DNA of 64,000 bases from positions 15,872,001-15,936,000 of the forward strand of contig NC_091973.1 in NCBI RefSeq assembly GCF_036711975.1. Direction: 5' to 3'. Numbering within the stretch: position 1 is the first letter of the stretch; every line of letters starts with the position of its first letter. Under the pieces are notes generated by a model, which saw nothing but the letters and a program-made list of their open reading frames with translations, was not told where the DNA came from and did no database searches. Shown here one piece after another: positions 1 through 10,500 of the stretch. The position numbers were made by a program, and so were the translations under genes. The stretch is from Onthophagus taurus. Taxonomy: Eukaryota > Arthropoda > Insecta > Coleoptera > Scarabaeidae.

Positions 1-289
1 TTTTTTCCTATTTCCGCCGCTATCGTGTAGATTTCATAAATCTGTTTCCACCTTTTCCAATTTATTGCTAAATTTCCATTGAAATCCATTGTCTGTATTG
101 GCTTATTTGTATCTATTTTTCTTTATTCTTCTTTTATTTGTTAATTTCTACTGCGCCATGTTATATTATGTTAAAGAAACAACGCTTGAGCGTGAACTGG
201 CTTTATTCAGTCTTTTGTGTGAATCGTTTTCATTGAGTAATCTAAGTTGCCTAACTATAACTTATTTAAATAAACTAAACTAAATTCAT

Positions 290-420
290 TACAATTCAAT
301 ATATACTTTTTCATACCTTCGTTAGTTAAATGCTGGGCAGCTCCAGAATCCAAAATAAACTCCTCCAAATTAATCAATTTATCTTCATTCTTCACTAACA
401 AATTTGCCAATAAGGGTGGG
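290..420 (-). pseudogene. copia-like gag-pol protease fragment
   Basis: Read on the minus strand, about 35 residues are open and contain FILDSGAAQHLTNEG. This resembles the aspartic protease active site (DSGA followed by a His-containing stretch) of Ty1/copia polyproteins. Nothing else of a copia element is visible on either side, so this is a short relic. The DSGA motif alone is also found in other retroelement proteases; the copia assignment rests on the leading aromatic/ILDSGA and the following HLT. Confidence 0.5.
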
Positions 421-429
421 GTCTCCTTA

Positions 430-940
430 TATTAAAATACTGATTTAAAAGTTTTCTACATAATAGTTTATTCAACTACATACGTCGACTGTCTTACATA
501 TTCTATCTGTTATTACTTAATACTAACTGACATACTCCCACTACATGCCATTATTGCCATTGCTACAAAACATATTTATCTTTCCGTTGACATTAATTCA
601 AAAATAATATTATGGCCCATAAACATAACATAACATTAAAAGTTGAATAGAGAATGGCGAGGACAACGCATATAGAATTCGTTTTTGCTATAAACACATG
701 CAAAATTGTACGGTAAAATTAAGTTTTATTTGTTATTTCTTATTCATAAAACTGAAAACTAAACAAAAACAAACATAAAAAACATGGAGTAACATAGAAT
801 ATAAATTTAAGGTTACAATAAAATTATGCTGATGGCCCATCCATTACAGAACCATCGTACGGAATAAATGTATATCATCAAGTTGATTTGTAACAAGTTA
901 TATAGCACACTGTCTTTGGTGAAACTCAACATATTATTAT
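430..940. other. AT-rich stretch, nothing recognised
   Basis: No coding, RNA or repeat signal could be supported here. Short open frames are typical of AT-rich random sequence. Confidence 0.5.
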
Positions 941-943
941 TAA

Positions 944-1581
944 GTGAAAAACATGTTTAATAAAAACATGTTAAAACTATGTTTACAAACAATATTCTAC
1001 CTCAAAAGGACATTCACATTACTTGTGATATCACCAAAGACTGCAATAAATATGCCACCACATCAAATTACCTTCCAAGATAATGAAAAACCAATCTTAA
1101 CACATAAATTTAATGTTGAGGATAATCCTGATCGCTTAATGTTTAAGTCTATTTCTTCGTGTATGTGCCATAAAGAATTCAGCGATCGCAACTCTAGAGA
1201 ATGATATCAATTTAGAAAATGTATCACTAAATGGTATTAAGAATACTGATGTTCATACAATTAAGTCTAACTGTTCAAGTAAACCACAAGATAAGAACAT
1301 AAATTTATATTGTTCAGTCTGCAATTTTATCTCAAACATCTCTCTCTGGTTTAATGGTTCATTCTAAAATGATTCATTACGATGTTAATCCCTTTAAATG
1401 CACCTCTTGCGATGACGAATATCCAACTTATATTCAGTTACGAAAACATTTAGAGGAGCACCTTGAATCAAATAATAAAATTTATTGCCGACGATGTTCA
1501 AATTCAATTACTATTGAAGAGGTTATGTTTCATCAAAATTTATGTAAAAAGTATCTATTGTATGCGTGTATACAATGTTAG
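944..1581 (+). pseudogene. C2H2 zinc-finger protein fragment, frameshifted
   Basis: An 86-codon open frame (944-1204) shifts frame near 1194 into a stretch containing LYCSVCNFIS. It shifts again near 1340 into VHSKMIHYDVNPFKCTSC and on to 1581. Joined conceptually, the region shows two C2H2 fingers: C-x2-C with a H-x4-H, then FKCTSCDDEY with a H-x3-H. A C-rich unit (YCRRCSNSIT...HQNLC) follows. Zinc fingers of this type bind DNA in the nucleus. At least two frameshifts and the abrupt join to an antisense hAT fragment after codon YACIQC make a decayed or exon-only copy most likely. It is the only sequence here that could derive from a host gene; an unrecognised exon structure cannot be excluded. 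Confidence 0.45.
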
Positions 1582-1714
1582 CATTTCTTTTCTTAACGAC
1601 GCCACAAAATCCTTTGATAGAGCCCACCATAGATGGAACTCCATCTGTACAAGTTCCTACGCAGCAGTTCCACGACAAGTTTAATTCTTCTAAATATGAA
1701 TTGATGCTGTACAT
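1523..1714 (-). pseudogene. hAT transposase (ZBED5/SCAND3-like) fragment
   Basis: On the minus strand 63 codons include LSWNCCVGTCTDGVPSMVGS followed by IKGFCGVVKKRN. This closely resembles the C-[TS]-DGAP-x-M-x-G-x-KGF block in the catalytic domain of ZBED5/SCAND3-type hAT transposases. The D of TDG is the second catalytic aspartate region of this fold. The match stops after NIVYTH where the family continues with a C-x2-H block. No N-terminal BED finger or C-terminal dimerisation domain is present nearby, so this is a short relic abutting the zinc-finger fragment. Confidence 0.7.
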
Positions 1715-2540
1715 ATATATACATATATCTTATTATGTTGTTATTATCATTTCTTTCCATTTCAGAATCATCCTCAGGAACATCTATAGTATGAAAACGA
1801 AAAAGTCTGAATCAACTATAAATTTGAACAAAATCAAAAATTCTAATAAACACATGTTATCTTATATTTTAGGTTAGGTTGTAGGAAATAACAATCTTAT
1901 AATAAAATGAACTTACGTCACACTGAATAAACAACCCTGGTATCAATTTTAACGTTCCAATTTCATTAGCGTGTTAGAAATAACATGAATAATATTAAAA
2001 TATTAAAAAACTTAACTTCAACAAATTAAAACACGATCCGACAATGACAAAATGGTAGACGGAAATCCAAATTTTAAGGTTATGTAAACGTCGTGAAGTT
2101 TGCAAAATGTCACTTTAAAATATTACAAAATAATGACAAATGTTAAATATAAACGGATGTGGTAAAAAGTAGGGGAGAAAGGGATTGATGAAAGATTTTG
2201 GTAGCCAAAGGATTTATATATATCTTGACCTGTTGTGCGTTCAGTCAGTTCTCTGTAGCATAAAAACTGATTTATTTCATGTTTGTCGATGAAACGTGTT
2301 ACAGTCCAATTTATTGTTTTATGTTTCTACGTAATAGATTTGAATTTAACTTATGTTTTTTTAATTTGTATTTATTTCAGCCACGGAGTCTGGAGATCCT
2401 TTCCTTTTCTCCAATTCATACAAAATTTATTTTTAATTGAATTGTATGTTAATGTCTATTCTTTAACCAGTTAATAACTAAATTCCAAGGATTAAAGTAA
2501 AATATTGCACTTTTACTGGTTTAATAGTGTTAATATATTT
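1715..2540. other. AT-rich stretch, nothing recognised
   Basis: No reading frame or repeat with recognisable content was found on either strand. Confidence 0.5.
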
Positions 2541-2566
2541 AAAAAATTATAGTTTTTATTTTATAT

Positions 2567-2596
2567 GTTTCGCCCGTTCCATGCGGGCATCATCAG
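2567..2596 (-). ncRNA. hammerhead ribozyme core, PLE-type
   Basis: The minus strand reads CTGATGA, then a 5-bp stem II (GCCCG pairing with CGGGC), then CGAAAC. These are the conserved CUGANGA and GAAA boxes of a hammerhead ribozyme in the spacing seen in Penelope-like element terminal repeats. A stem I is possible with the AACTA/TAGTT pairing further out, but the expected GUH cleavage triplet after GAAAC is not clear, so this copy may be inactive. It marks an antisense PLE end. Confidence 0.6.
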
Positions 2597-2639
2597 AACT
2601 ACAAAAATTTTTTTTTATTTTCTCATTAGATCAATCAGA

Positions 2640-3660
2640 ATGAATGTGTTATTTAATTATAAAAAATAAAAGAATCAAAAAACAAACTTAAATAAATACT
2701 TACATTGAAACTTATAAGTGAAAATTCAAATATTTTTGTAACAAACTTTTTTTGTTGATAAAAATCATTGATTCTGCGTTATGTGGTAGCTTTAAACTTC
2801 TTTGATTCAAACTTCTTTTATTTTTCTTTAGATTCCACACTTTTTAACGTCGCCATTCCTAATTCATCTTTTATCTTCATTTTGTTTATCCATCAGATAG
2901 CAAAATGCTTTACTTTCATTTGATTTCCAGTTTACACCTATTATAGCTTCATTGACTGTATTTTTCAAAATATTTTTTGATTTTTTCACTTTTCCTCGTG
3001 GTTAGCTCTTTTTTATATAAAAAATGTTTTCCATTATTGAGTGTATCCTGCCTCTAAATTTAAATATTTTCATTATAAGTTTAATCTAAGGCTAATTTAA
3101 GTTTTTTTCGTTTAATTGTTAACAATATTTTTTAAACATTTATATTTATATATTTTAACTTGACTTCTAATTTTTATACCTACATCAAAAAAATTATTTT
3201 ATAATTAATTCATTTTAAAAATGTTTCGAGTTAACATCACTCTAATATATTTACCACCTTTCATGATGGGGTAACCCGAAACTAGTACGACTTTATATAA
3301 GTACATCTACATACTTTATACATCTAAATGAGGCTGGTTATAGAAGTCCTCGGTACATTGGGGAATGGATTAGAAAGGGATTTATAAATCGGATTGTTAC
3401 ATTTAGATGTCGCAGATATTGGGTTCCCAGGGGCTAATCCTAACCCTTTCTATTTTTATTTCTTTGTCTGTTTTCCAGTTTTCGTCAAACGCTTGTTTTC
3501 GCCTGTTATATAAGAAATTAATTAATAATTACCGTCAATTAAGGAGTAAAACGAAAGTTAACATGTGCACATTACAACGAAACAACATTTCAAACGGATA
3601 ATGTATAAAATCCTCTACTCAAAAGCGAGTTGCAAAAGATAAAAGCGAAAACAAAAATAC
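2640..3660. other. AT-rich PLE-flanking sequence, no gene
   Basis: No conserved protein was recognised. Given the ribozyme core at its left end and PLE coding at its right, it is probably degraded PLE or flanking DNA. Confidence 0.35.
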
Positions 3661-3667
3661 TCACAAA

Positions 3668-3945
3668 TTATTTTATTAAGAGGACACGTGCGTGGGTCCT
3701 TGAGAACTTGAAAAGTTTGGCGTTTTCTAAAGAAGATTTATGGTTGTTATTCTTTAAATGTTTAAAGAAGGTGGAAGACTCTTTGATAAAGTGTTCTTTG
3801 ATTCTGGTTTTAAGGCTTCTACCAGTTTGGCCTATGTAAAAATGTTCACATTCGTTACATCTTAATTCGTAAACTCCATTAAGTTCTAACTGGTTAAGTT
3901 TGTGTTTGTTATTAGTAATTAACTGACCTAGTTTGTTATTGGAAA
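3668..3945 (-). pseudogene. Penelope-like GIY-YIG endonuclease fragment
   Basis: On the minus strand the frame reads NNKLGQLITNNKHKL, then NGVYELRCNECEHFYIGQTG and RSLKTRIKEHFIKESSTFF. The YEL...HFYIGQTGRSLKTR...EH pattern is the GIY-YIG nuclease module at the C-terminus of Penelope-like elements, where it nicks target DNA for reverse transcription. The preceding residues are the RT-nuclease linker. It ends at a TAA (3668). The RT segment directly to the right is on the opposite strand, so the two halves of the element lie head to head rather than in the native RT-to-nuclease order. A close relative lies at 18840-19141. Confidence 0.8.
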
Positions 3946-3974
3946 AAAAAATTTTAAAATCTTAAAAAATTATA

Positions 3975-4755
3975 AACTTATCTCTTTCGATATCAAAAAC
4001 CTCTATACTAACATACCAATCAATTCCACCATTTCAATAATCAAAGAACATTTAATTCGCAATAGTAAAGAACTTGCACTCAACATCAATAAAATAAACT
4101 GCTTTTCTAAATTATTAGAAATTACATGTAAACAAAACTTCTTCTTATTTGATGATAAATTCTTTTACATGAAAGACGGACTGCTCATGGGTTTGCCTAT
4201 TTCTGAAATACTCGCTGACATATATGTTAATCATTTCGAAAAAGAATTTTTCTCAAAAAAACGTGAACCTTTTACTGGTGGTATAAAATTCTACTGCAGA
4301 TATGTTGACGACATCTTTGTGATTTATGACGGTAACCCTGCTTTGTTACATGGTTTGAGTAACCTCCTTAATAATCTATGCGATTTAAAGTTTACTAATG
4401 AACTTGAAAAAGATGGACAATTAAACTTTTTAGACTTGAATATCAACAAAAATGTAGATAAAGAGTGTCTCGATTTTAACATTTTTAGAAAAAATACGTT
4501 CACCGCAGCATCTTACCATCTGATTCATATAACTGAGCACAACATAAAATGGCCAGTTTTAGATTTGCATTCCATCGACTCTGTAATACTCCGTTAAACA
4601 AACCAAATTACATTTCAGAACTCAAAAACATCATAAAAATAGGCCTTAATAACAGATTTAAACTTAAAGACATACAGAAGATTTATAATAGTGTTCACAA
4701 CAATAACATTAATAAACTTGTTTATGCAACCCAAATATCACTCGCGAAGGGGTAA
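3975..4755 (+). pseudogene. Penelope-like reverse transcriptase fragment
   Basis: Reading begins at KLISFDIKNLYTNIPI, the conserved start of the PLE RT palm, and continues through KDGLLMGLPISEILADIYVN to CRYVDDIFVIYDGN (catalytic YVDD). After this come NFLDLNI and the distal thumb DIQKIYNSVHNNN. The frame breaks once near 4545, between HITEHNIKWP and ASFRFAFHRL. The domain N-terminal to KLISFD is missing. PLE RT is related to telomerase RT and copies the element's RNA at a nicked target. The neighbouring GIY-YIG piece is inverted, so this copy is rearranged and dead. Confidence 0.85.
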
Positions 4756-4889
4756 AATGTTTTGTCAAGTGCGCACGATGTCGTGAGACATGAGAAAATT
4801 CAACTGTAGACCGATTTTTTTTTTTTTTTTTGAACCCGGTTTTTATCGGCTGTATTCATTTGGTCCTTCGACCCGGATATATATTTATT

Positions 4890-5314
4890 TTTCAAATTTT
4901 TCTCAATTCTTCTTTAAGAATTTGTTCCCCCTGGAACTTTAATTGAATATTTTTTACTTTTCTTATTTTCTAAAATTACGTTTCTCATATTTTGGAGAGG
5001 GTTTCTTTAATTTTCGACGTGGCCATCTGGCACAACATGGTCAACAATTTTTCTTGTTCCGTCACAAGTGCGACGTTACATGCAACCTTATTGTTCTCTT
5101 GAACTTAAAATTTCCTTACAACTTTGCAAATTTTTCCGCAATTCTTCTTTAAGAATGTGTTCCCCTTGGAACTTTAATTAAATATTTATTTTCTAAATTT
5201 TTTCGCAATTCTTCTTTAAGAATTTGTTCCTCTTGGAACTTTAATTAAATATTTTATTTTCAAAATTTTTTTCTTCAGTTCTCCATTGAGAATTTATTCC
5301 CCTTGGAATTTTCT
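4890..5314 (+). repeat. four dispersed copies of a ~45-bp AT-rich motif
   Basis: The motif TTCTTCTTTAAGAATTTGTT followed by CC-CTTGGAACTTTAATT recurs near 4905, 5138, 5207 and, more diverged, 5275. The last copy is cut by the Polinton insertion at 5315. It is probably untranslated or LTR sequence of the BEL element whose gag resumes beyond the Polinton, but this is inference. Confidence 0.5.
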
Positions 5315-6390
5315 AGTAGTATAGCTATGGGCGTTCTGGACCAAAATCCCATAAGATTTAACATTGGGGTCGAAAAGTACTTTTTATCCCCACCACTACC
5401 TCCTTTCGAGGGTGTAGCCACGCCCACATTTTAAATTCAACCAATCAGAGCGCAGCATTCTCCAAGAACCCTCTTTTTGGCGGGAAATTTGAATGAGGAT
5501 CGACAGGCCTTATGATGATGACGTCATCATCGAGGCCGGACACAAAGCGTTTGGTTTGGCTTACCGGCTGAGTGCTATGGTGCGGGGTGCGGGCGGGCAG
5601 GGCAGGGTGGTTCAATCAGAGCATAGCATTCTCCGAGAACCCTCTTTTAGGCTGGGGATTGAATGAGGCTACCGCCTTATCACGATGACGTCATCGTCGA
5701 TATATCAAGGCCTTGACACATCCGGACACGAAGCGTTTGGCTTGGAGGTTATAAAATGGTAAATATCTCGTTAACGATGCTTCAAATCGAAAAATAAACC
5801 AAAAAATTCCCCCCTACAACCCCCTGTCGCCTATAACAAATACGAACAATATGGCACGGGTGAAAACTGCCAAAAGGGCCTTATTTAGTTATCGAGCTGA
5901 TGACGTCATGCCGCCGGATCATGTGGAGCTTGGTAGTGGTGACGTCATCTAGACAACCAGTTAGGTGCGGCATTTGGGCGTGGGCCGGTAGGGGGGGCAG
6001 GGTGCGAAGTGAGGGGTGTTGGAACTTCATCGAGACCTTGATACATCCGGACACAAAGCGTTTGGTTTGGCTTACCGGCTGAGTGCTATGGTGCGGCGTG
6101 CAGGCGGGCAGGGCAGGGTGGTTCAATCGGAGCATAGCATTCTCCGAGAACCCTCTTTTAGGCTGGGGATTGAATGAGGCTACCGCCTTATCACGATGAC
6201 GTCATCGTCGATATATCGAGGCCTTGACACATCCGGACACGAAGCGTTTGGCTTGGAGGTTATAAAATGGTAAATATCTCGTTAACGATGCTTCAAATCG
6301 AAAAATAAACCAAAAAGTTCCCCCCTACAACCCCCAATCGCCTATAACAAGCACGAACAATATGGCACGGGTGAAAACTGCCAAAAGGGC
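5315..6390 (+). repeat. Polinton left terminal inverted repeat
   Basis: Colinear with the reverse complement of ~12346-13425. It contains two copies of a ~342-bp unit (5538-5880 and 6049-6390) separated by a unique ~168-bp spacer. Each unit carries a GATGACGTCATC-type palindrome. Sequence is markedly more GC-rich than the surroundings. The long antisense frames inside this region on both strands are repeat artefacts, not genes. Confidence 0.85.
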
Positions 6391-7470
6391 GTTGGTTCAA
6401 CCCCTGTTCAACCGGTTGAATACCGGTTCAACCCCTGTCCCCCCCTAAGACCTAGCCTGGATAGATCATGATCTACAGCCCGCGCGGTGTTGAAGCTGAT
6501 GATTACGTAATGTTGCGTAATATTATAAGTAAAATTGTTAAAGTTTATTAAGATAATCCAGAAAACATAAAACGTGCAAGTATAAAAGATTTTTTAAAAT
6601 TAATAAATAATTATGTTTTTTTGGAACAATGATGGGAATCGTTGATGAACGGGTTGACGTGAGAGGAAATTAAATAATAATTTATTAAGGAAGTAGAGGG
6701 GGGGGGGGCCGCAGCTACCTATCAAATTTACCTAGCAATTTATAAATCGGTCAGTTGAACATCAACTTCCGTCGTTTGCGGATTTAATATCATGTAAGTG
6801 TGGGAATTCTTCGATTATCACGTTAGTTATCTCAAGGTCACGCGCTAGATTGTTATTGCAGAGCCCGGACAGTTTAGGAAACGTGCGCCCCCTCCACACT
6901 AAACGTATACCTTGATAAGCGTACGCTTCGATTTAGTTCATTGAATATTGAGACTGGAGTGGGAGGCGTTTTAGGATCACTTTCCTAAACTGTCCGGGCT
7001 TTGGTTATATGTATACATACATATAAAAATAGGATTTTCTGCTAAAGCGTAAATTAATATTTAACATTCACATCATCTTCATATCATTATTTAAGTGTTT
7101 ACCTTAGCTATCCTTTGATATGAAGTCGCTCCCCTGATATAAGCGTAGTCATTTTCGTAATTGTCCGAATGAATATGGTGTTGAAGCTGATGATTACGTA
7201 ATGTTGCGTAATATTATCATAAAACGTGCAAGTATAATGTGTATGTTGCATATATAAATTTAAAAATAACTTTAAAAATTGTGATGACACTTGCAATTAT
7301 TTTTAAACAATCCTATATGTTTATCAAGGTCACCGGCGTATTAACTCATGTCCACACGTAGAGTTTCTATATTATAATTAGCTTCCCCTTAACAGATAAT
7401 TTATTTTCGATTTAATGATTATCAAAAGTTATTTCCCAATTATAATAATTATCAAAACTTGTTTCTTTAA
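6390..7470. other. Polinton 5' noncoding region with direct repeat
   Basis: No gene is visible between the left repeat and the polymerase. A ~40-bp segment containing TGAAGCTGATGATTACGTAA and ending in a TGCGTAATATTAT block occurs twice in the same orientation (6489-6535 and 7178-7222). Each copy is followed by AAAACGTGCAAGTATA at differing distance. The segment may be a regulatory or replication repeat, or the trace of an internal duplication. Confidence 0.45.
6862..7000. repeat. 139-bp element with perfect 20-bp inverted ends
   Basis: The left end AGCCCGGACAGTTTAGGAAA is exactly reverse-complemented at the right end (6981-7000), and the interior is partly complementary. This is MITE-like, or a structured site upstream of the polymerase. 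No convincing target duplication flanks it. Confidence 0.6.
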
Positions 7471-7480
7471 TTAAAATGTG

Positions 7481-7489
7481 TATATAAGG
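7481..7489 (+). promoter_or_regulatory. TATA box of the PolB gene
   Basis: TATATAAGG lies 79 bases upstream of the polymerase ATG, in the AT-rich segment just before the gene, with an A/T-rich start region ~30 bases downstream. It is placed by consensus only. Confidence 0.45.
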
Positions 7490-7567
7490 CTTTGATATTA
7501 GACAAAAACTTATTAATATCCTGCATCTCATGCGAGAAGTTATAACCGCAATTTTCGCTGTTCTAGA

Positions 7568-10500
7568 ATGGCTTCAACATCAGTCAAAACCCTGTCTTTT
7601 TCAAGACTAGTTGAGGAAATGCGTCATAGAGTTGTAACTGCTGATGGGGAAGATATAGAGCCCGCAATAAAGGACTGTAATCGTAATATTAAGGTGATGA
7701 ACGCTGCGCTAAAGGTAGCCAACACAAGTGGTGAAAAGCACCACATAACCACTTGTGCTGGTCACATGCATGGATTCCGAAGCATGCTAAAATCGCTCCG
7801 GTACGTAACTGGGACCGGGTACAAACCAACTCACCCGACTCGCGAGAACTTTAGAAGCTTGCGGGTAAAATGGCAAGACCTTCAGACGGCGTTCTCCAAC
7901 AGAATGAGAACGGGGATCATCATTAACCTGACCCACAAGGACCCTCGACAATTTATGGAAGATGCTAAAAAAATGATAATAAGGAGAATGACTAATGATG
8001 TGAAAAAATCAACATTGAAAGTTAACGCTGTGTTTTGTGGTGAATTCGTAACTAAGAAAATGGGAAAGGAAGTATTTGAATTTAAATATATAAATACTAG
8101 AAATGTCGCAATTTATAACAACACCGATTTAGAAGAGTGGTTTAAGAGCAACATTCAAGACCCCGTTCTAAAAGACCTTGAAGAATTTCAAGAAAAAGAT
8201 AGTGGATGGGCTTTAAATGCGATCGTAAACCTACAGATGAACATTAATAAATATACCCCACAACTTGGGTCGTCATACATTGAATTACCTAGGGCCCTTA
8301 GGTTGAAACATGCTTGTGTAAATGTAAAGAACGATGATGAAGCATGTTTTGCGTGGGCAGTGACTTCAGCGCTTTATCCAGCCAATCATCACACCGACCG
8401 AACTTACATGTATCCACATTACTCAGAAGTTTTAAATATGAAGAACATAGCAATGCCGATGGTCATGAAACAAATCCCTCGGTTTGAACAACAAAACGAT
8501 GTGTCGGTCAACGTGTACATTCTCGAATCACTAAAGAAGGGGCGGTATAATGTAGTTCCTTCCTATCTAGCTAAGGAGAGGAGAGGCAGACACGTTAACC
8601 TGCTACTCATCCAAGATAAGTATGTAGAAGAAGAAGATGGGGATGATGATGGTGAATTCAAGCCGAGATTTCACTACGTTTGGATAAAAGATTTATCCCG
8701 ACTAGTGTCATCTCAATTATCGATACATCATACGAAAAAATATTTCTGTGAACGTTGCCTTCACTATTTTTACACTTCCACCGGTCTAGAAAAACACGTG
8801 GAGGATTGTGCTAAAATGAATGAATGCCGCATCCGTATGCCGAAGGAAGGTGAAATGGTATATTTCAAGAATTTTCAAAATAAAGAACCGGTTCCATTTG
8901 TGGTGTATGCGGATCTAGAATGTCTTCTGATACCAACAACAAAGACTGATACACAACATAAGCCATATAGTATTGGTTATTACGTAAAATGCTCATATGA
9001 CGAGTCCCTGAGCTTTTACAAATCATATGCCGGTGAGAACTGTCAGCAGTGGTTTGCGACCGAAATGAAGCAGCTAGCGGAAGATGTGGAAACTATATTC
9101 CTATGTCCCTTACCCATGGAACCCCTTACCGAACCGCAAGAACTGGAGTTTCGCTCATTATCATGCTGTCATATATGCGAAAACCGCTTTGACGTAGTCA
9201 CCTACGTCAAAGCGGTTTTCGTCAGAGTTCGAGACCATTGTCACCTTACTGGTAAATATCGAGGAGCTGCGCATGAGGATTGCAACATTAACTATCAGGA
9301 TAGTCACGTGATTCCAGTAGTCTTTCATAATTTAAGTGGGTACGATAGTCACTTTATTATAAAGAATTTAGCAAAAGATTTCGAAGGACGCATCGATTTG
9401 CTACCTATAAATAAGGAGCGATATATTTCTTTTACTAAAAATATAGACCAAAATTTAATTAAATTCCGGTTTATTGATTCATTTCGGTTCATGGCATCGA
9501 GTTTAGATAAATTAGCAAGTTATATAGATTCCTTTCCAAATTTAAAAACACAATTTCCAAATTTAGATGAATCTAAATTCAATTTATTAACGCGTAAAGG
9601 AGTGTTTCCTTATGATTACTTGGACTCTTTTACAAAATTAAATGAAACTGCATTACCGGATGAATCTAAATTTTATAACTCTATGACCGACAGTCACATT
9701 GCAGATACTGATTATACGCATGCTAATGAAGTGTGGAACGCTTTTGGCTGTCAAAATTTAGGAAATTACAGTGAGTTATATTTGAAAACAGATATTTTGT
9801 TATTAGCAGACGTATTCGAGAAATTTCGGGCTAGCTGCCTGAATTCGTATAGCTTAGACCCGGCTCATTACTATACATTGCCCGGGTATACATGGGACTG
9901 CATGCTGAAGTATACGAGGGTAAAACTTGAGCTATTAACGGATATTGATATGGCAATGTTTATAGAGCGAGGTATACGAGGAGGTCTAAGCCAGTGTTCG
10001 AAACGTTACGCCTCGGCTAATAATAAATATCTACCTAATTATAAATCAGATGAGCCATCAAAATTTATAATTTATGATGATATCAATAATCAATATGGAT
10101 GGGCAATGTCTCAGTACCTACCCTATGGCGGATTTAAGTGGGTTGAGGGAAACAACATCAACTTCACTGTACCTGAGGATAACCCTGAAGGTTACATTTT
10201 AGAAGTTGATCTCGAGTACCCTGAATCCATTCATGATTCACATTGTGACCTTCCATTTTGCCCAGAACATCGTGCACCACCAAATTCAAAACAAACCAAA
10301 TTAATGGGCACTTTATATAATAAAGAGCGATATGTGTTGCATTATCGTAATTTACAACAAGCGATTGAAAATGGTTTAATTTTAACAAAAATTCATCGTG
10401 TTTTGGAATTTAAACAGTCGGCTTGGTTGAAATCATATATTGATTTAAACACTAAATTTAGAACCGCGGCGATTAACGACTTCGAGAAAAATTTATTCAA

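Noticed and set aside
5881..6135. Open frames of 60-84 codons on both strands in the Polinton repeats (and mirror copies at 12605-12859).
   Set aside because: The same frames recur in both inverted repeats, are Pro/His rich by composition only, and have no domain.
6489..6540. CTGATGATTACG in the Polinton 5' region as a hammerhead core.
   Set aside because: No GAAA box after a plausible stem II.
10164..10388. Antisense frames within polB and pol genes.
   Set aside because: Shadows of the coding strand without domains.
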